64,000 bases of DNA from Palleronia pelagia (GCF_900110115.1 NZ_FOCM01000003.1:248001-312000); one strand, 5' to 3'. Shown: positions 1-10,403, counted from the stretch's first letter. Numbers and translations: made by a program. Notes: a model not told the origin generated them from the letters alone.

Positions 1-343
1 CCAGCGCGCCGCCCGCCGAGTGTCCGACGATCCAGCGGGGCCGCGCGCCGAGCCAGTCCATGAGCCGCCACAGATCCTCGGCCATGGTGACCGGACGGCT
101 GCGTTGCCGTGTCCCGGGCCGGGTGAAGCCATGGCCCGGCAGGTCGGGCGCGATGACGCGGAAATCCTTGGCGAGGAGCGGCATGACCCCCGCCCAACCA
201 TGGCACGTGCCGCCCGTTCCGTGCAGCAACAACAGGTCCGGACCGTCGCCCATGACCTGCACGTGCCAGTCATGGGGTCGGCAGCGAACGCGGCGCGAGG
301 CCGCCCGGTTCGGCCAGTCCCGCGCGTCGCGCGCCCAATCCAC
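1..343 (-). CDS. bchO: BchO, alpha/beta hydrolase of the Mg-chelatase operon (partial, C-terminus off window)
   Basis: The first 114 codons are visible and the gene runs off the left edge. The protein starts MDWARDARDWPNRAASRRVR and shows an oxyanion-side HGTGGT motif and the nucleophile elbow GHSAGG near residue 109, as in the alpha/beta-hydrolase fold. The tryptophan-rich N-terminus and the position after bchI-bchD match BchO, an accessory protein of bacteriochlorophyll synthesis whose exact reaction is not established. The start is GTG at 343, two bases after the bchD stop, which suggests translational coupling. The family call is firm; the role is known only by genetic association with magnesium chelation. 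Confidence 0.9.
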   Translation of the reverse strand, partial: MDWARDARDWPNRAASRRVRCRPHDWHVQVMGDGPDLLLLHGTGGTCHGWAGVMPLLAKDFRVIAPDLPGHGFTRPGTRQRSRPVTMAEDLWRLMDWLGARPRWIVGHSAGGAL

Positions 344-345
344 GT

Positions 346-2010
346 TCAGCCGTCCAGAAGGGGCGCCACCGTTCGGGACAGGCTGGCGGCGTCGGCGCGG
401 GGCAACGGGACGTAGCTGGCCGCCGCGCGCTCGGCCAGCGTGGCGAGGGTGGGGCTGGGCCGCCGCCCGGTATCAATGACGATCCCGCCCGGCAGGCCGC
501 GCCCCGCGCGCGTGGCGGCGGTCAGGGCGTCGTCCTGGGCACGCTGCCGGTCGGGCCGCCCGTCGAGGTCTATATTGGCGCGCCCGTCCGTGAGCAGCGC
601 CAGCGACGGTGTCAGCCCGCGCCGCGCGGCTATCTGCGCAAGATCGCAGGCGGTGGAAACCCCGGCGGCCAGCGGGGTGCCACCGCCGCCCGGCAAGGCG
701 GCGAGCCGTTTCTTGGTCTGCACGAGCGAACGGGTGGGCGGCAGCAGCACCTCGGCCGCCTTGCCGCGGAAGGCCACCAGCGCCACGTGATCGCGCCGGG
801 CGTAGGCTTGTGCCAGCAACAGCTCGATCGCGCCCTTCGCCTCGGCCAGCCGCGCCACGGCCTGCGAGCCGGACGCGTCGACGCAGAAGATCAGCAGCCG
901 CTCGGTCCGCTCCTCGAAGCGCTGGATGCGGAAATCGGCGGGCCGCAGGTGAACCAAGCGGGGGACCTGCGCGGTGCGGGCGCGGATGGTCTGCCATGGG
1001 GCAGCCGCGCGGAGGGTGGCCACGAGATCCAGCCGCGCGGCATCGCCCGGCCGACCGGGTCGCGCGGGCAGGGGACGCCCCCGCCGGTGGCCGCGCTGGG
1101 CCGCGCCGGTGCCGCCGGAGCCCTTGGCGGCCCGCGCGCGGCGCCCCTCGGCAAGGCTGCGGAGCAGATCAGTCGGCAATTGCGCGCGGGCCGCGGCGAC
1201 GAGTAGCTCGGCCGGCAGGCTGTCGGATGGCGCGTCGGTGCTGTCATCCGCGGCGGCGCTGTCGCGCTCCTCGGGCGGCGGCGTGTCGTCCTCGGCCGTC
1301 TCGTCGGTGTCTTCCGTCTGGGGCAGCGGCGTGCCGCGATGGGCGAGGCACAACGCCACCGCCCGCGCGAGGTGATCCTCGGTGACCGTAGCCGCGCCGT
1401 CCAACGCCGCGAGGCCCCGCGCCGTGCGGGCGGCAAGAAGGGGGGCGCGCATCCCGTCGATGGCGAGGGCGGCTGCGGTTTCGACCAGCGCGCGGACCTG
1501 GTCGGGTGCGAGCGTCACGTCCGGCCCCTGCATCGCCGCGCCTCCGGGCGACACGGTGTCGAGATCGTCCAGCGCATCGTGGCGCATATCGTCGAGATAA
1601 AGGAACAGCCCCAACCGGTCGGCGAGCGCAGCCGGCAGGCCCTCGTCCTCGGCGGCGCCCTCGTCGAGGCAGACTAGCACCAGGCCGCCGTCATCGACCG
1701 CCTGCGCCAGCCGCGCGGCGCGGGCCGGGTCCAGGCGTTCGGCCCCCGTCACGATGACCAGCCCGCCGTCTTCAAGAATGCCGGGCCGGGACACGACCTG
1801 CCCCGCCGACAGGGTCGCGGCAAGGTCGATTCCACCGCTCAACGCGTCTTCCGGGGTTTGCGGACCGATGCGGCGGGCGCCGAGCGGTTCGAGCGCGGCC
1901 AGTACCGCGTCGCGCACCGGGCCCGGCCGCGCGCGAAGCCACAGACCGCCAAGCCCGGCACCGTCCAGCGCCAGCAGCCGCAGCGCATCGCGGATCCGTC
2001 GCGGTGTCAT
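346..2010 (-). CDS. bchD: Magnesium chelatase subunit D
   Basis: This 554-residue protein is the BchD subunit that, with BchI and BchH, inserts Mg2+ into protoporphyrin IX, the first committed step to bacteriochlorophyll. The N-terminal part is a degenerate AAA+ domain without a clear Walker A. A linker rich in Asp, Glu and Pro lies at about residues 225-265. The C-terminal integrin-I/von Willebrand A domain carries the MIDAS motif DASGS near residue 380. Length agrees with Rhodobacter BchD (about 560). The ATG at 2010 overlaps the bchI stop as ATGA, so the two are probably translationally coupled. It belongs to the leftward crtA-bchI-bchD-bchO operon. Confidence 0.95.
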   Translation of the reverse strand: MTPRRIRDALRLLALDGAGLGGLWLRARPGPVRDAVLAALEPLGARRIGPQTPEDALSGGIDLAATLSAGQVVSRPGILEDGGLVIVTGAERLDPARAARLAQAVDDGGLVLVCLDEGAAEDEGLPAALADRLGLFLYLDDMRHDALDDLDTVSPGGAAMQGPDVTLAPDQVRALVETAAALAIDGMRAPLLAARTARGLAALDGAATVTEDHLARAVALCLAHRGTPLPQTEDTDETAEDDTPPPEERDSAAADDSTDAPSDSLPAELLVAAARAQLPTDLLRSLAEGRRARAAKGSGGTGAAQRGHRRGRPLPARPGRPGDAARLDLVATLRAAAPWQTIRARTAQVPRLVHLRPADFRIQRFEERTERLLIFCVDASGSQAVARLAEAKGAIELLLAQAYARRDHVALVAFRGKAAEVLLPPTRSLVQTKKRLAALPGGGGTPLAAGVSTACDLAQIAARRGLTPSLALLTDGRANIDLDGRPDRQRAQDDALTAATRAGRGLPGGIVIDTGRRPSPTLATLAERAAASYVPLPRADAASLSRTVAPLLDG

Positions 2011-3032
2011 TCCGCCGCGACGCGGACCGGGCCCAGCGTGTCGGCTACGATACGTTCGACCCGGGCGGCGCTGCCCGATTCGTCCATGGGATCGCGGCGC
2101 AGGCGATGGCCCAGGGCCATGGCGGCGACCCGGCGCAGATGTTCGCGCTCGACGGTCCCGGCGCCCTCGAATGCGGCGGCGGCGCGGGCGGCCTTCAGCA
2201 GCGTGAGCTCGCCCCGCAGCCCGTCGGACCCGAGTGCGATGCAAAGGGCGGCGCAATCGGTCAGCGTGTTCTCGGGCGTCGACACCTTGGGCAATGCCTT
2301 GCGCGCGGCGAGGATATCCTGCCGCAGCTGGGCGTCCTGCGGCTTCCACAGCTTCAGGAACCCGCGCGGATCGCGATCGAAGGCGTCGCGGCGGCGCATG
2401 ACCTCGACCCGTGTGTCGATATCGTGGGGCGATGTCACCTCGACCGACAGGCCGAACCGGTCCAGAAGCTGCGGGCGCAGCTCGCCTTCCTCGGGGTTGC
2501 CCGAGCCCACGAGCACGAAGCGCGCGGGATGGCGGATCGAAAGACCCTCGCGCTCGACCAGGTTCTCGCCAGATTGCGCCACGTCGAGCAGCAGGTCGAC
2601 GATGTGATCCTCGAGCAGGTTCACCTCGTCGATATACAGGTATCCGCGGTTCGCCTTCGCCAGCAGGCCGGGCTGGAACGCCTTCTCGCCCTTGGTCAGC
2701 GCGCGTTCGATATCCAGCGCGCCGGTCACGCGGTCGTCCGAGACGCCCAGCGGCAGGTCGACCACCGGGGTCGGGCGGCTGACGATGCGGGTGTCTTCGA
2801 CCGCGGTCCAATCGGGGCAATCGGCCTTCCGGGGGCTATTCACCGGGCAGCCCGCCACGCATCGGATGGGTGGCAGCAGTGCGGCCAGCGCGCGCACGGC
2901 GGTGGACTTGCCGGTGCCCCGGTCGCCGAAGACCAGAACGCCGCCGATGGACGGATCAACCGCGGTCAGCACCATGGCGTGTTTCATGGCTTCCTGGCCG
3001 ACGATGGCGGAAAAGGGAAAGGGTTGGCTCAT
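2007..3032 (-). CDS. bchI: Magnesium chelatase AAA+ ATPase subunit I
   Basis: BchI is the ATPase motor of magnesium chelatase; its hexamer works with BchD and the porphyrin-binding BchH. The 341-residue product has Walker A GDRGTGKS at residues 36-43, Walker B LYIDEVNLLED near 140 and the family insert SGNPEEGELRPQLLDRFGL with sensor residues. Length matches the family (about 340-350). The ATG at 3032 overlaps the crtA stop (ATGA) and is preceded by AAGGACAG. BchH is not in the window, so the complex must be completed by a gene elsewhere. Assignment is very secure. Confidence 0.97.
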   Translation of the reverse strand: MSQPFPFSAIVGQEAMKHAMVLTAVDPSIGGVLVFGDRGTGKSTAVRALAALLPPIRCVAGCPVNSPRKADCPDWTAVEDTRIVSRPTPVVDLPLGVSDDRVTGALDIERALTKGEKAFQPGLLAKANRGYLYIDEVNLLEDHIVDLLLDVAQSGENLVEREGLSIRHPARFVLVGSGNPEEGELRPQLLDRFGLSVEVTSPHDIDTRVEVMRRRDAFDRDPRGFLKLWKPQDAQLRQDILAARKALPKVSTPENTLTDCAALCIALGSDGLRGELTLLKAARAAAAFEGAGTVEREHLRRVAAMALGHRLRRDPMDESGSAARVERIVADTLGPVRVAAE

Positions 3033-3724
3033 GCGGCCTGTCCTTCGGTTGGGAGGGGTCGGGCGGCCTGCCAGTGGCCGCATGTGTCGATGACGCGGAA
3101 CCGCGCGTAAAGCTCTTCCGCGAACCAGTCGCCGTCCCGCACCGCGCGGATGGCGCGGGCATGGGGCCCGTCCGCCCGGGCGAAGGCCGCCATCGAGGCG
3201 GCGTTGGGCCAGACGGAAAAGGTGATCTGGTGCAGGAACGGAATCTCGCCGATGCCGATCTTGAACGCCACGTTGGGATCGGCGCCGATCACGTCGGAGA
3301 TCGCGGGCGCCTGGTCCCAGAACCGCAGCAGGTGGCGCGGCCGGATCGTCGCCCGGGTCAGCGCGGCCAGCGGTCCACCCGGGTCGGGCGATGCGCTGAA
3401 GGGCGTGCGCCGCGACCATTCCCCCCGCACCGAGGTCGGGCGCAGGAACAGGGTCCAATCTTCCGAGGCGCGATCGCGCCAGCGCCGGAACACGGGCGTG
3501 TCGCGCAGGCGGATCCGCGCGGTGGCGGCATCGGGCCAGACCGCCAGAATCGCCCAGACGGCGGTTTCGGGGCGTGGCGTGAACCCTTCGCCGCTGCCCG
3601 ACCCGCAGAGCTTCCAGAACTGGCAGTCGGGAACACGGGACAGTGGCAGACGTGAGGCACCCATCTGCGCGAACGCCCAAAGGCGCGCGGAAACCGTGTC
3701 AAAACGGTGGATGGACAGGGTCAC
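3029..3724 (-). CDS. crtA: Spheroidene monooxygenase CrtA
   Basis: CrtA adds the keto group that turns spheroidene into spheroidenone under oxygen. The conserved stretches LWAFAQMGASRLPLSRVPD, FWKLCGSGSGEGFTP and GIGEIPFLHQITFSVWPN are present and total length fits (about 230-240 residues). The start is uncertain. The first canonical codon of the conserved domain is GTG at 3724, used here. A strong GGAGG at 3741-3745 is 16 bases from it but 7 bases from an in-frame ATC at 3733, at the position where I recall homologues starting MQTVTLS. GTG at 3757 has no ribosome site, and ATG at 3841 would place both operators inside the gene. First gene of the operon with bchI, bchD and bchO, divergent from crtI. 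Confidence 0.9.
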   Translation of the reverse strand: MTLSIHRFDTVSARLWAFAQMGASRLPLSRVPDCQFWKLCGSGSGEGFTPRPETAVWAILAVWPDAATARIRLRDTPVFRRWRDRASEDWTLFLRPTSVRGEWSRRTPFSASPDPGGPLAALTRATIRPRHLLRFWDQAPAISDVIGADPNVAFKIGIGEIPFLHQITFSVWPNAASMAAFARADGPHARAIRAVRDGDWFAEELYARFRVIDTCGHWQAARPLPTEGQAA

Positions 3725-3761
3725 GGTCTGGATGGGGCGCCCTCCGCAAGCGGCCACGAAG

Positions 3762-3779
3762 TGTAAATCTAGTCTGACA
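3762..3779. promoter_or_regulatory. PpsR/CrtJ operator, crtA-proximal
   Basis: TGT at 3762-3764 and ACA at 3777-3779 are separated by exactly 12 bases, the TGT-N12-ACA operator of the aerobic repressor PpsR (CrtJ). It lies just upstream of crtA in the crtA/crtI gap, 61 bp from a second copy. Paired sites allow cooperative binding in known PpsR systems; joint control of both divergent operons is inferred. Confidence 0.85.
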
Positions 3780-3822
3780 GATATCTGATCACTTGCAAAG
3801 CGCGCGGCGTGATACAGCTGAT

Positions 3823-3840
3823 TGTCAGGCAAAGTTGACA
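3823..3840. promoter_or_regulatory. PpsR/CrtJ operator, crtI-proximal
   Basis: The 18-mer TGTCAGGCAAAGTTGACA fits TGT-N12-ACA exactly and ends 16 bases before the crtI ATG. It contains TTGACA, so a bound repressor would cover any promoter using that hexamer. It also excludes the far-upstream ATG at 3841 as the crtA start. Confidence 0.87.
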
Positions 3841-3856
3841 TCTATAGGCTGTAACC

Positions 3857-5410
3857 ATGCGCAGTACATCGAAACCCAGTGATCCAAGCCACGCCGTCGT
3901 CATCGGCGCGGGTCTGGGCGGCCTGGCCGCGGCCATGCGGCTGGGGGCCAAGGGCTATCGTGTCACGGTGCTGGACCGGCTCGACAGCCCCGGGGGCCGC
4001 GGCTCGGCCCTGCACGAGGAAGGGCACCGATTCGATCTCGGGCCCACCATCGTCACCGTGCCGCAGCTGTTCCGCGAGCTCTGGTCCGATTGCGGACGCG
4101 ACTTCGACGCCGACGTCGATCTGCGCAGCCTCGATCCGTTCTACCAGATCCGCTGGCCCGACGGGTCGACCTTCACCGCGCGGCAGGACACCGACGCCAT
4201 GCGCGACGAGGTCGCCCGCCTGTCGCCCGGTGACGTCGCGGGCTACGAGCGATTCCTGGAAGACAGCGAGGCGCGGTACCAGTTCGGGTTCGAGGACCTT
4301 GGGCGCCGGTCGATGCACCGGCTGCGCGACCTGGTCGCGGTGCTGCCGAAATTCGCGTGGCTGCGCGCCGACCGCTCCGTCGCCGCCCACGCCAAGCGGC
4401 GGTTCCGCGACCCGCGGCTGCAGATGGCGTTCAGCTTTCACCCGCTGTTCATCGGGGGCGATCCGTTCAACGTGACCTCAATGTATATCCTGGTCAGCCA
4501 CCTCGAGAAGGAATTCGGGGTCCACTACGCCATCGGCGGTGTCGCCGCCATTGCCGAGGCGATGGTGCGGGTGATCGAGGACCAGGGCGGTCACGTGCGG
4601 CACGGGGCCGAGGTGGAAGAGATCGTGATCGAACGCGGCACGGCGAAGGGCGTGCGTCTGACCACGGGCGAAAGCATTGCGGCCGACCTCGTGATCTCGA
4701 ACGCCGACGCGGGGCACACCTATGACCGGCTGCTTCGCAACCATGCCAAGCGGCGCTGGACCCCGGCCAGGACGAAATCGCGCCGCTGGTCCATGGGGCT
4801 TTACGTCTGGTATTTCGGCACGCGCGGCACGGCGGAGATGTGGGGCGACGTGGGCCACCACACCATCCTGAACGGCCCGCGCTACCAGGGGCTGGTGCGC
4901 GACATCTTCATCAAGGGGCAGCTGTCGCAGGACATGAGCCTGTATATCCACCGCCCCTCGGTCACCGATCCGACCGTGGCGCCCGCGGGCGACGACACGT
5001 TCTATGCCCTGTCGCCGGTGCCCCACCTTGGGTTCGACCATGCGGCCGACTGGGAGGCCGAGGCGGACCGGTACCAGGACCTGGTCGCCGCGCAGCTGGA
5101 GACCGTGATTCCCGGTTTCCGCGACCGCATCAGCGCGAGCCACGTGATGACGCCCAACGATTTCCGCGACCGCTACCTGTCGCCGCACGGATCGGGTTTT
5201 TCCATCGAGCCGCGCATCCTGCAATCGGCCTGGTTCCGGCCCCACAATGTCAGCGAAGAGGCGCGCGGGCTTTACCTGGTCGGCGCGGGCACCCACCCGG
5301 GCGCGGGGCTGCCCGGGGTGATCTCGTCGGCCGAGGTTCTGGGCAAGCTGGTCCCCGACGCCGCGCGCCCCGTTTCGCCGCCGATCCCCCAGAAGGTTGC
5401 CGCCGAATGA
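3857..5410 (+). CDS. crtI: Phytoene desaturase CrtI
   Basis: CrtI is the FAD-dependent desaturase that converts phytoene to neurosporene (three steps) in the spheroidene pathway. The 517-residue protein has the N-terminal dinucleotide motif VVIGAGLGGLAAAMRLGAKG at residues 15-34 and the bacterial-type carotenoid desaturase signature GAGTHPGAGLPGVISSAEVL near the C-terminus. No good Shine-Dalgarno precedes the ATG and the leader is short. The stop overlaps the crtB start as ATGA. Divergent from crtA with two PpsR-type operators between them, so it should be repressed aerobically. Confidence 0.96.
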   Translation: MRSTSKPSDPSHAVVIGAGLGGLAAAMRLGAKGYRVTVLDRLDSPGGRGSALHEEGHRFDLGPTIVTVPQLFRELWSDCGRDFDADVDLRSLDPFYQIRWPDGSTFTARQDTDAMRDEVARLSPGDVAGYERFLEDSEARYQFGFEDLGRRSMHRLRDLVAVLPKFAWLRADRSVAAHAKRRFRDPRLQMAFSFHPLFIGGDPFNVTSMYILVSHLEKEFGVHYAIGGVAAIAEAMVRVIEDQGGHVRHGAEVEEIVIERGTAKGVRLTTGESIAADLVISNADAGHTYDRLLRNHAKRRWTPARTKSRRWSMGLYVWYFGTRGTAEMWGDVGHHTILNGPRYQGLVRDIFIKGQLSQDMSLYIHRPSVTDPTVAPAGDDTFYALSPVPHLGFDHAADWEAEADRYQDLVAAQLETVIPGFRDRISASHVMTPNDFRDRYLSPHGSGFSIEPRILQSAWFRPHNVSEEARGLYLVGAGTHPGAGLPGVISSAEVLGKLVPDAARPVSPPIPQKVAAE

Positions 5411-6441
5411 TCGACCCCGACGACATGCAGCATTGCCGCGACGCGATCCGCCACGGGTCGCTGTCGTTCCACACCGCGTCGCGCATCCTGCCGGCCAAGG
5501 TGCGCGACCCGGCGCTGGCGCTCTATGCCTTTTGCCGGCTGGCCGACGACGCGGTGGACCTGGTCGACGACAAGGCCGCGTCGGTCCTGCGGCTGCGCGA
5601 CCGGCTGGACCTGGCCTATGACGGGCGGCCGCTGAACGCGCCGGCCGACCGGGCCTTCGCCGCCGTCATCGCCGATTACGAGATGCCACGCGCCCTTCCC
5701 GATGCCCTGCTGGAAGGGCTGGCCTGGGACGCGCTGGGCCGGCGCTACGCGACCCTGTCCGAGCTGCATGACTACTGCGCCCGGGTGGCGGCGGCCGTGG
5801 GCGCGATGATGTGCGTGCTGATGCGGGTGCGCGATGCCGATGCGCTGGCCCGCGCCTGTGACCTGGGCGTGGCGATGCAGCTGACCAATATCGCCCGTGA
5901 CGTGGGCGAGGATGCGCGCGCGCGGCGGATGTATCTGCCGACCGACTGGCTGGACGCGGCGCGGATCGACGCGGACGCCTTCTTCGTCGAACCGCTGCCC
6001 ACCGACGCGGTGCGCGGCATGGTGCGGCGTCTGCTCGACCACGCCGACCGGCTGTACCTGCGGGCCGAGGCTGGCGTCGCCGCCCTGCCCATGGGCGCGC
6101 GCCCGGGCATCTTCGCGGCAAGGCACATCTACGCCGGCATCGGCACCGCCGTCCGGCGCAACGGGTGCGATTCGGTCAGTTGGCGCGGCCGCACGTCGCG
6201 GCGGCAGAAGGCGGGCTGGATGGGCCTGTCGATGTTGCGCGCGGGGATGACTGTGGCGATGCCGCGCTCGGCCGTGCTCTATGCCCGTCCCCTGCCCGAG
6301 GTGCAGTTCCTGGTCGATGCCGCTGCCCGGCAGCCGCGAGCAAGCGCGCCCTGGGGCGAAGGCCGCTCGGGCGCGCTGATCGGCGCATTCGCGCAGCTTG
6401 AACAGGTCGACCGCGTGCGATCCGGCCGCGCGGCAGGCTGA
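5407..6441 (+). CDS. crtB: Phytoene synthase CrtB
   Basis: CrtB condenses two geranylgeranyl diphosphates into phytoene, the first carotenoid-specific step. The 344-residue product has both aspartate-rich motifs of head-to-head prenyl synthases: DDAVD near residue 57 and [20 protein letters not shown] near residue 160-180. The ATG overlaps the crtI stop, so the genes form one translational unit. In Rhodobacter tspO and crtC follow directly; here a tRNA gene and a leu-containing block intervene. Assignment is secure. Confidence 0.96.
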   Translation: MIDPDDMQHCRDAIRHGSLSFHTASRILPAKVRDPALALYAFCRLADDAVDLVDDKAASVLRLRDRLDLAYDGRPLNAPADRAFAAVIADYEMPRALPDALLEGLAWDALGRRYATLSELHDYCARVAAAVGAMMCVLMRVRDADALARACDLGVAMQLTNIARDVGEDARARRMYLPTDWLDAARIDADAFFVEPLPTDAVRGMVRRLLDHADRLYLRAEAGVAALPMGARPGIFAARHIYAGIGTAVRRNGCDSVSWRGRTSRRQKAGWMGLSMLRAGMTVAMPRSAVLYARPLPEVQFLVDAAARQPRASAPWGEGRSGALIGAFAQLEQVDRVRSGRAAG

Positions 6442-6461
6442 AACAGGCATTTCCTGAAAAC

Positions 6462-6538
6462 TGGTCGGGCAGAGAGGATTCGAACCTCCGACCCCCTGCT
6501 CCCGAAGCAGGTGCGCTACCAGGCTGCGCTACTGCCCG
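6462..6538 (-). tRNA. tRNA-Pro (CGG)
   Basis: On the minus strand a 77-nt cloverleaf runs from CGGGCAG (acceptor 5' arm) to CTGCCCG, discriminator A and an encoded CCA. The anticodon stem is CCTGC/GCAGG with loop TTCGGGA, giving anticodon CGG (6502-6504). The T arm GGAGG-TTCGAAT-CCTC is intact. It reads CCG proline codons. It sits exactly at the point where the photosynthesis cluster gives way to the leu block. Confidence 0.96.
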
Positions 6539-6553
6539 ACCGTGGGGGGCGGA

Positions 6554-7564
6554 CTACTGCTTCGGCGGGCGCTTGGCAAGGGCCTGATAGCCGGGCGGCA
6601 CCCGGTTCGCCTGGTTTCGCAGAAGCATGGCGATCCGGGGCACCGCCACGTTGTCGGTGCGGTGGCGATAGGCGGTGGCGGGCGTGGTCTGCGACCGGCC
6701 GCCTAGGCTTTCGCGCAGCACGATGTAGACGCCCGACGCGATGATGATGGCCGCGCCGATCCAGGTGGGCGTGTCGGGACGTTCGCCGAACAGCAGCGCG
6801 CCGAAGATCGCGGCCCAGATGATCTGGCTGTACTGCATGGGGGCGACCACCGCGGCCTCGCCGTTGCGGAAGGCCGCGATCATCAGCAGGCCCGCAAGAA
6901 ACGCCAGGAGCGCGACACCCCCCGCCATACCCACGTGGAGCAGCGGCATGGGCTGGTAGACCAGCGGCATCATGGCGCCCGCCAGCACGAAGTTCGTCAT
7001 CATCGGATAGAGCAGCAGGACCACCGGACGTTCGTCCTTGCCGATCTTGCGCACCACGACCGACGCGGTGGCCGAGCCGCACGCGGTCAGCAGCGCGGCG
7101 GCGTGGCCCAGCGTCAGTTCGTCGGCGTTCCACGGCCGCAGCACCACCAGCACGCCGATCAGCCCGGCCACCACCGCCGCCCAGCGATGGGCCCCGACCC
7201 GTTCCCCGAGGATCGGGATCGACAGCACCGTGATGATCAGCGGCGCCGCGAAGATCAGCGCATAGACCTGCGCCAGCGGCAGGTTCGAGAACGCGTAGAA
7301 CGCGCCCATCAGGGCCGAGACACCCGCCAACGTGCGCAGCGCCGTCCACCAGGGGTGCACCGGGCGCAGCGTGCCCGAGACCGGGTCGCGCATCAGCATC
7401 ACGGTAACCAGCGGGAATCCCAGCAGCACCGAGAAGAAGATGATCTGGAAGGACGAGTAGGTCGCCCCCAGCGCCTTCACCAGCACGTCGTGGGTGGCGA
7501 AGATCGCGTAGGCCAGCAGGGCGAAAAGCGGGCCTTTGATGGCGTGGGGCAGCGTGAAGGTCAT
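6554..7564 (-). CDS. EamA/DMT-family transporter
   Basis: A 336-residue inner-membrane protein with about ten hydrophobic helices in two repeated EamA halves, typical of the drug/metabolite transporter superfamily. Conserved features are the N-terminal [20 protein letters not shown] and, in the second half, [22 protein letters not shown] polar tail of about 45 residues follows the last helix. Substrate cannot be inferred. It is transcribed toward tRNA-Pro and is probably monocistronic. It belongs to the block between crtB and tspO and shows no link to photosynthesis. Confidence 0.85.
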   Translation of the reverse strand: MTFTLPHAIKGPLFALLAYAIFATHDVLVKALGATYSSFQIIFFSVLLGFPLVTVMLMRDPVSGTLRPVHPWWTALRTLAGVSALMGAFYAFSNLPLAQVYALIFAAPLIITVLSIPILGERVGAHRWAAVVAGLIGVLVVLRPWNADELTLGHAAALLTACGSATASVVVRKIGKDERPVVLLLYPMMTNFVLAGAMMPLVYQPMPLLHVGMAGGVALLAFLAGLLMIAAFRNGEAAVVAPMQYSQIIWAAIFGALLFGERPDTPTWIGAAIIIASGVYIVLRESLGGRSQTTPATAYRHRTDNVAVPRIAMLLRNQANRVPPGYQALAKRPPKQ

Positions 7565-7655
7565 GTCGTCTCAGAACGCCTGAACGCGCCACAGGTCAAG
7601 GGGGAACCGCCGCGCCCGGCGAACGCTGTCCTGCCAGATCGGAAAGGGACCGCCC

Positions 7656-8143
7656 ATGGAAATCATCTACCTGCTGTTGCGCGCCGCCACGGGCGTCGCG
7701 CTTGTCGTGCTGCTCGCCCGCCTGAACGGCCTGCGCAGTTTCTCGAAGATGTCGGGCTTCGACTTCGCCATCACGGTTGCAACGGGCTCGGTCCTGGCGG
7801 CCGTCGTCACGGCGGACAAGATGCAGGCCTACCTGGTGGCCATGGGCGCACTGGTCGCCCTTTTCGTCGTTCAGCGCGCGTCGTCACAGGCGCGGTCGCG
7901 GAGCGATTCCTTCCACCAAGCCATCGACAACACGGCGCTTCTGTTGATGGAGAACGGCGAGATCCTGCAGCACAACATGCTGCGGGGCCGGGTCACCCAC
8001 GATGACCTGATGGGCAAGCTGCGCGAGGCGAATGCCCTGCGCCTGGCCGATGTCCGCGCCGTGGTGCTCGAGGACACCGGCGACGTCAGTGTCCTGCACG
8101 GCGCGGATCAGGTCGACGATTGCCTGCTCGAGAATGTGCGCCG

Positions 8144-8147
<4 letters not shown>
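7656..8147 (+). CDS. DUF421 (YetF-like) membrane protein
   Basis: A 163-residue protein with about three N-terminal transmembrane helices (residues 1-75) and a soluble C-terminal domain, the layout of DUF421/YetF proteins. The motif [20 protein letters not shown] near residue 22 and the segment [20 protein letters not shown] are characteristic. Function of the family is unknown. GGAAAGGGACCGCCC precedes the ATG. Its stop overlaps the convergent leuB stop by four bases. Confidence 0.82.
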
Positions 8148-9244
<1,097 letters not shown>

Positions 9245-9324
9245 GGGTTACGCTCCGTCGCTATGGGTCCAGCGCGGGGTATAGCGGGGGCGTTGGGCCG
9301 TCAAGCGCGGGGCCCCGGGCGTGG

Positions 9325-10341
9325 TTAGGGCAGGGTGATGTCCGCCCAGACCAGGCGATGGCGCGGCCAGTCTTCGGCCGGCCCCAGATCGGCCGCCAGG
9401 GGGGTGCCCGGGGCGGGCCAGAGCACGCCGGCATCGCGCACCGTGATGTCTGTCGAGGGCAGAAGCACGCTCAGCCGCAGGTTGCCCGGGCCGTCCAGGT
9501 CCGCAGTGTCGAGCGACGGATCGCCCCGGTGGTCGGGGTCCGCGGCGGCCATGCCGCCGGCGCTGCGCGGGGCGGAATCCTGCACGCGCGGATCATCCAG
9601 AAGCGCGTTCACCGCTTCGGCGCGCCCCTCGCCATCCATCGGGTCGATATTGCCGAGACCCAGGATCACGAAAGGCGCGGGCGGCGCAGGGACATCCAGC
9701 GCGCCGTCCAGCAGGCGCAGCCACAGCGCCGTCTCGTCATGGGCGCGGCGACCGTTCAGATCCTCGGGTCCATCGAAGACCGGGGGTGTCGCGGACCAGG
9801 TCATCAAGTGCAGAACGGAGTCCTCGACCGTGATCGGAACGATCCAGTGGCCGGTGGAGGACAGCCGCCTTTGCGCGGCGGTTTCGGGGTCGGGGAAGGG
9901 AGCGTCTGGGGGTATGGCGCCGGGAAGATCGTCCCACAGCAGATCGGACAGATCGGTGGCGGCGCGGGCGTCGATGGGGAATCGCGACAGCACCGCCATG
10001 CCGCCCTGCCCGGCGAAGCGTCCGTAGCCCATCGCGTCGCGCGGGCCGCCCAGGCGGCCGTCGCCGTCCAGGTCCAGCCCCGTTGCGCGGCCGGAATTCG
10101 GCGGCAGGGCGAAGCGGTAGGGGTAGCCAGGCGCGCCGGCGTCGGTCGCGGTATCGGCCAGGGCATTCAGCGTGGCGGCGCCCGCGTCGTAGTCGACCCC
10201 CTGCAGAACCAGGATGTCGGGTGCGGCCTCGGCGATCATGCGCGCGACGGCCTGCGGGCGTGGGGCATCCTCGAGAATGTCGCGCAGCATCAGGCCGGGG
10301 CCGCGCGCGAAGAGATCGGTGTTGAAGGTGGCGATCCGCAA
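9325..10341 (-). CDS. Endonuclease/exonuclease/phosphatase-fold protein, likely exported
   Basis: About 338 residues beginning RIATFNTDLFARGPG, with APDILVLQGVD, a Gly/Asp loop DLDGDGRLGGPRDAMGYGRF, FVILGLGNIDPMDG and AADPDHRGDPSLDT, features of the DNase-I-like EEP superfamily. Natural substrate unknown. The first canonical start is TTG at 10341, but the same frame continues upstream with [20 protein letters not shown], which looks like a Sec signal peptide with an AxA-type site. That would need a CTG start at 10407, overlapping the stop of the upstream gene. Coordinates use the canonical TTG; the true start is probably upstream. Confidence 0.7.
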   Translation of the reverse strand: MRIATFNTDLFARGPGLMLRDILEDAPRPQAVARMIAEAAPDILVLQGVDYDAGAATLNALADTATDAGAPGYPYRFALPPNSGRATGLDLDGDGRLGGPRDAMGYGRFAGQGGMAVLSRFPIDARAATDLSDLLWDDLPGAIPPDAPFPDPETAAQRRLSSTGHWIVPITVEDSVLHLMTWSATPPVFDGPEDLNGRRAHDETALWLRLLDGALDVPAPPAPFVILGLGNIDPMDGEGRAEAVNALLDDPRVQDSAPRSAGGMAAADPDHRGDPSLDTADLDGPGNLRLSVLLPSTDITVRDAGVLWPAPGTPLAADLGPAEDWPRHRLVWADITLP

Positions 10342-10403
10342 GTCGGTGGCGCCGGCCAGACCCGGCAGCGCGGCCAGCAGCAGCGCGGCGGACAGGTGGC
10401 CGA

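Noticed and set aside
1858-3110. Long open frames opposite bchI, leuC, crtI, recQ and other genes
   Set aside because: They lie antisense or out of frame to strongly conserved genes and are low-complexity Arg/Pro/Ala/His-rich, as expected in GC-rich DNA.
3725-3841. Longer CrtA from ATG 3841
   Set aside because: The extension would contain both TGT-N12-ACA operators and has no resemblance to CrtA N-termini.
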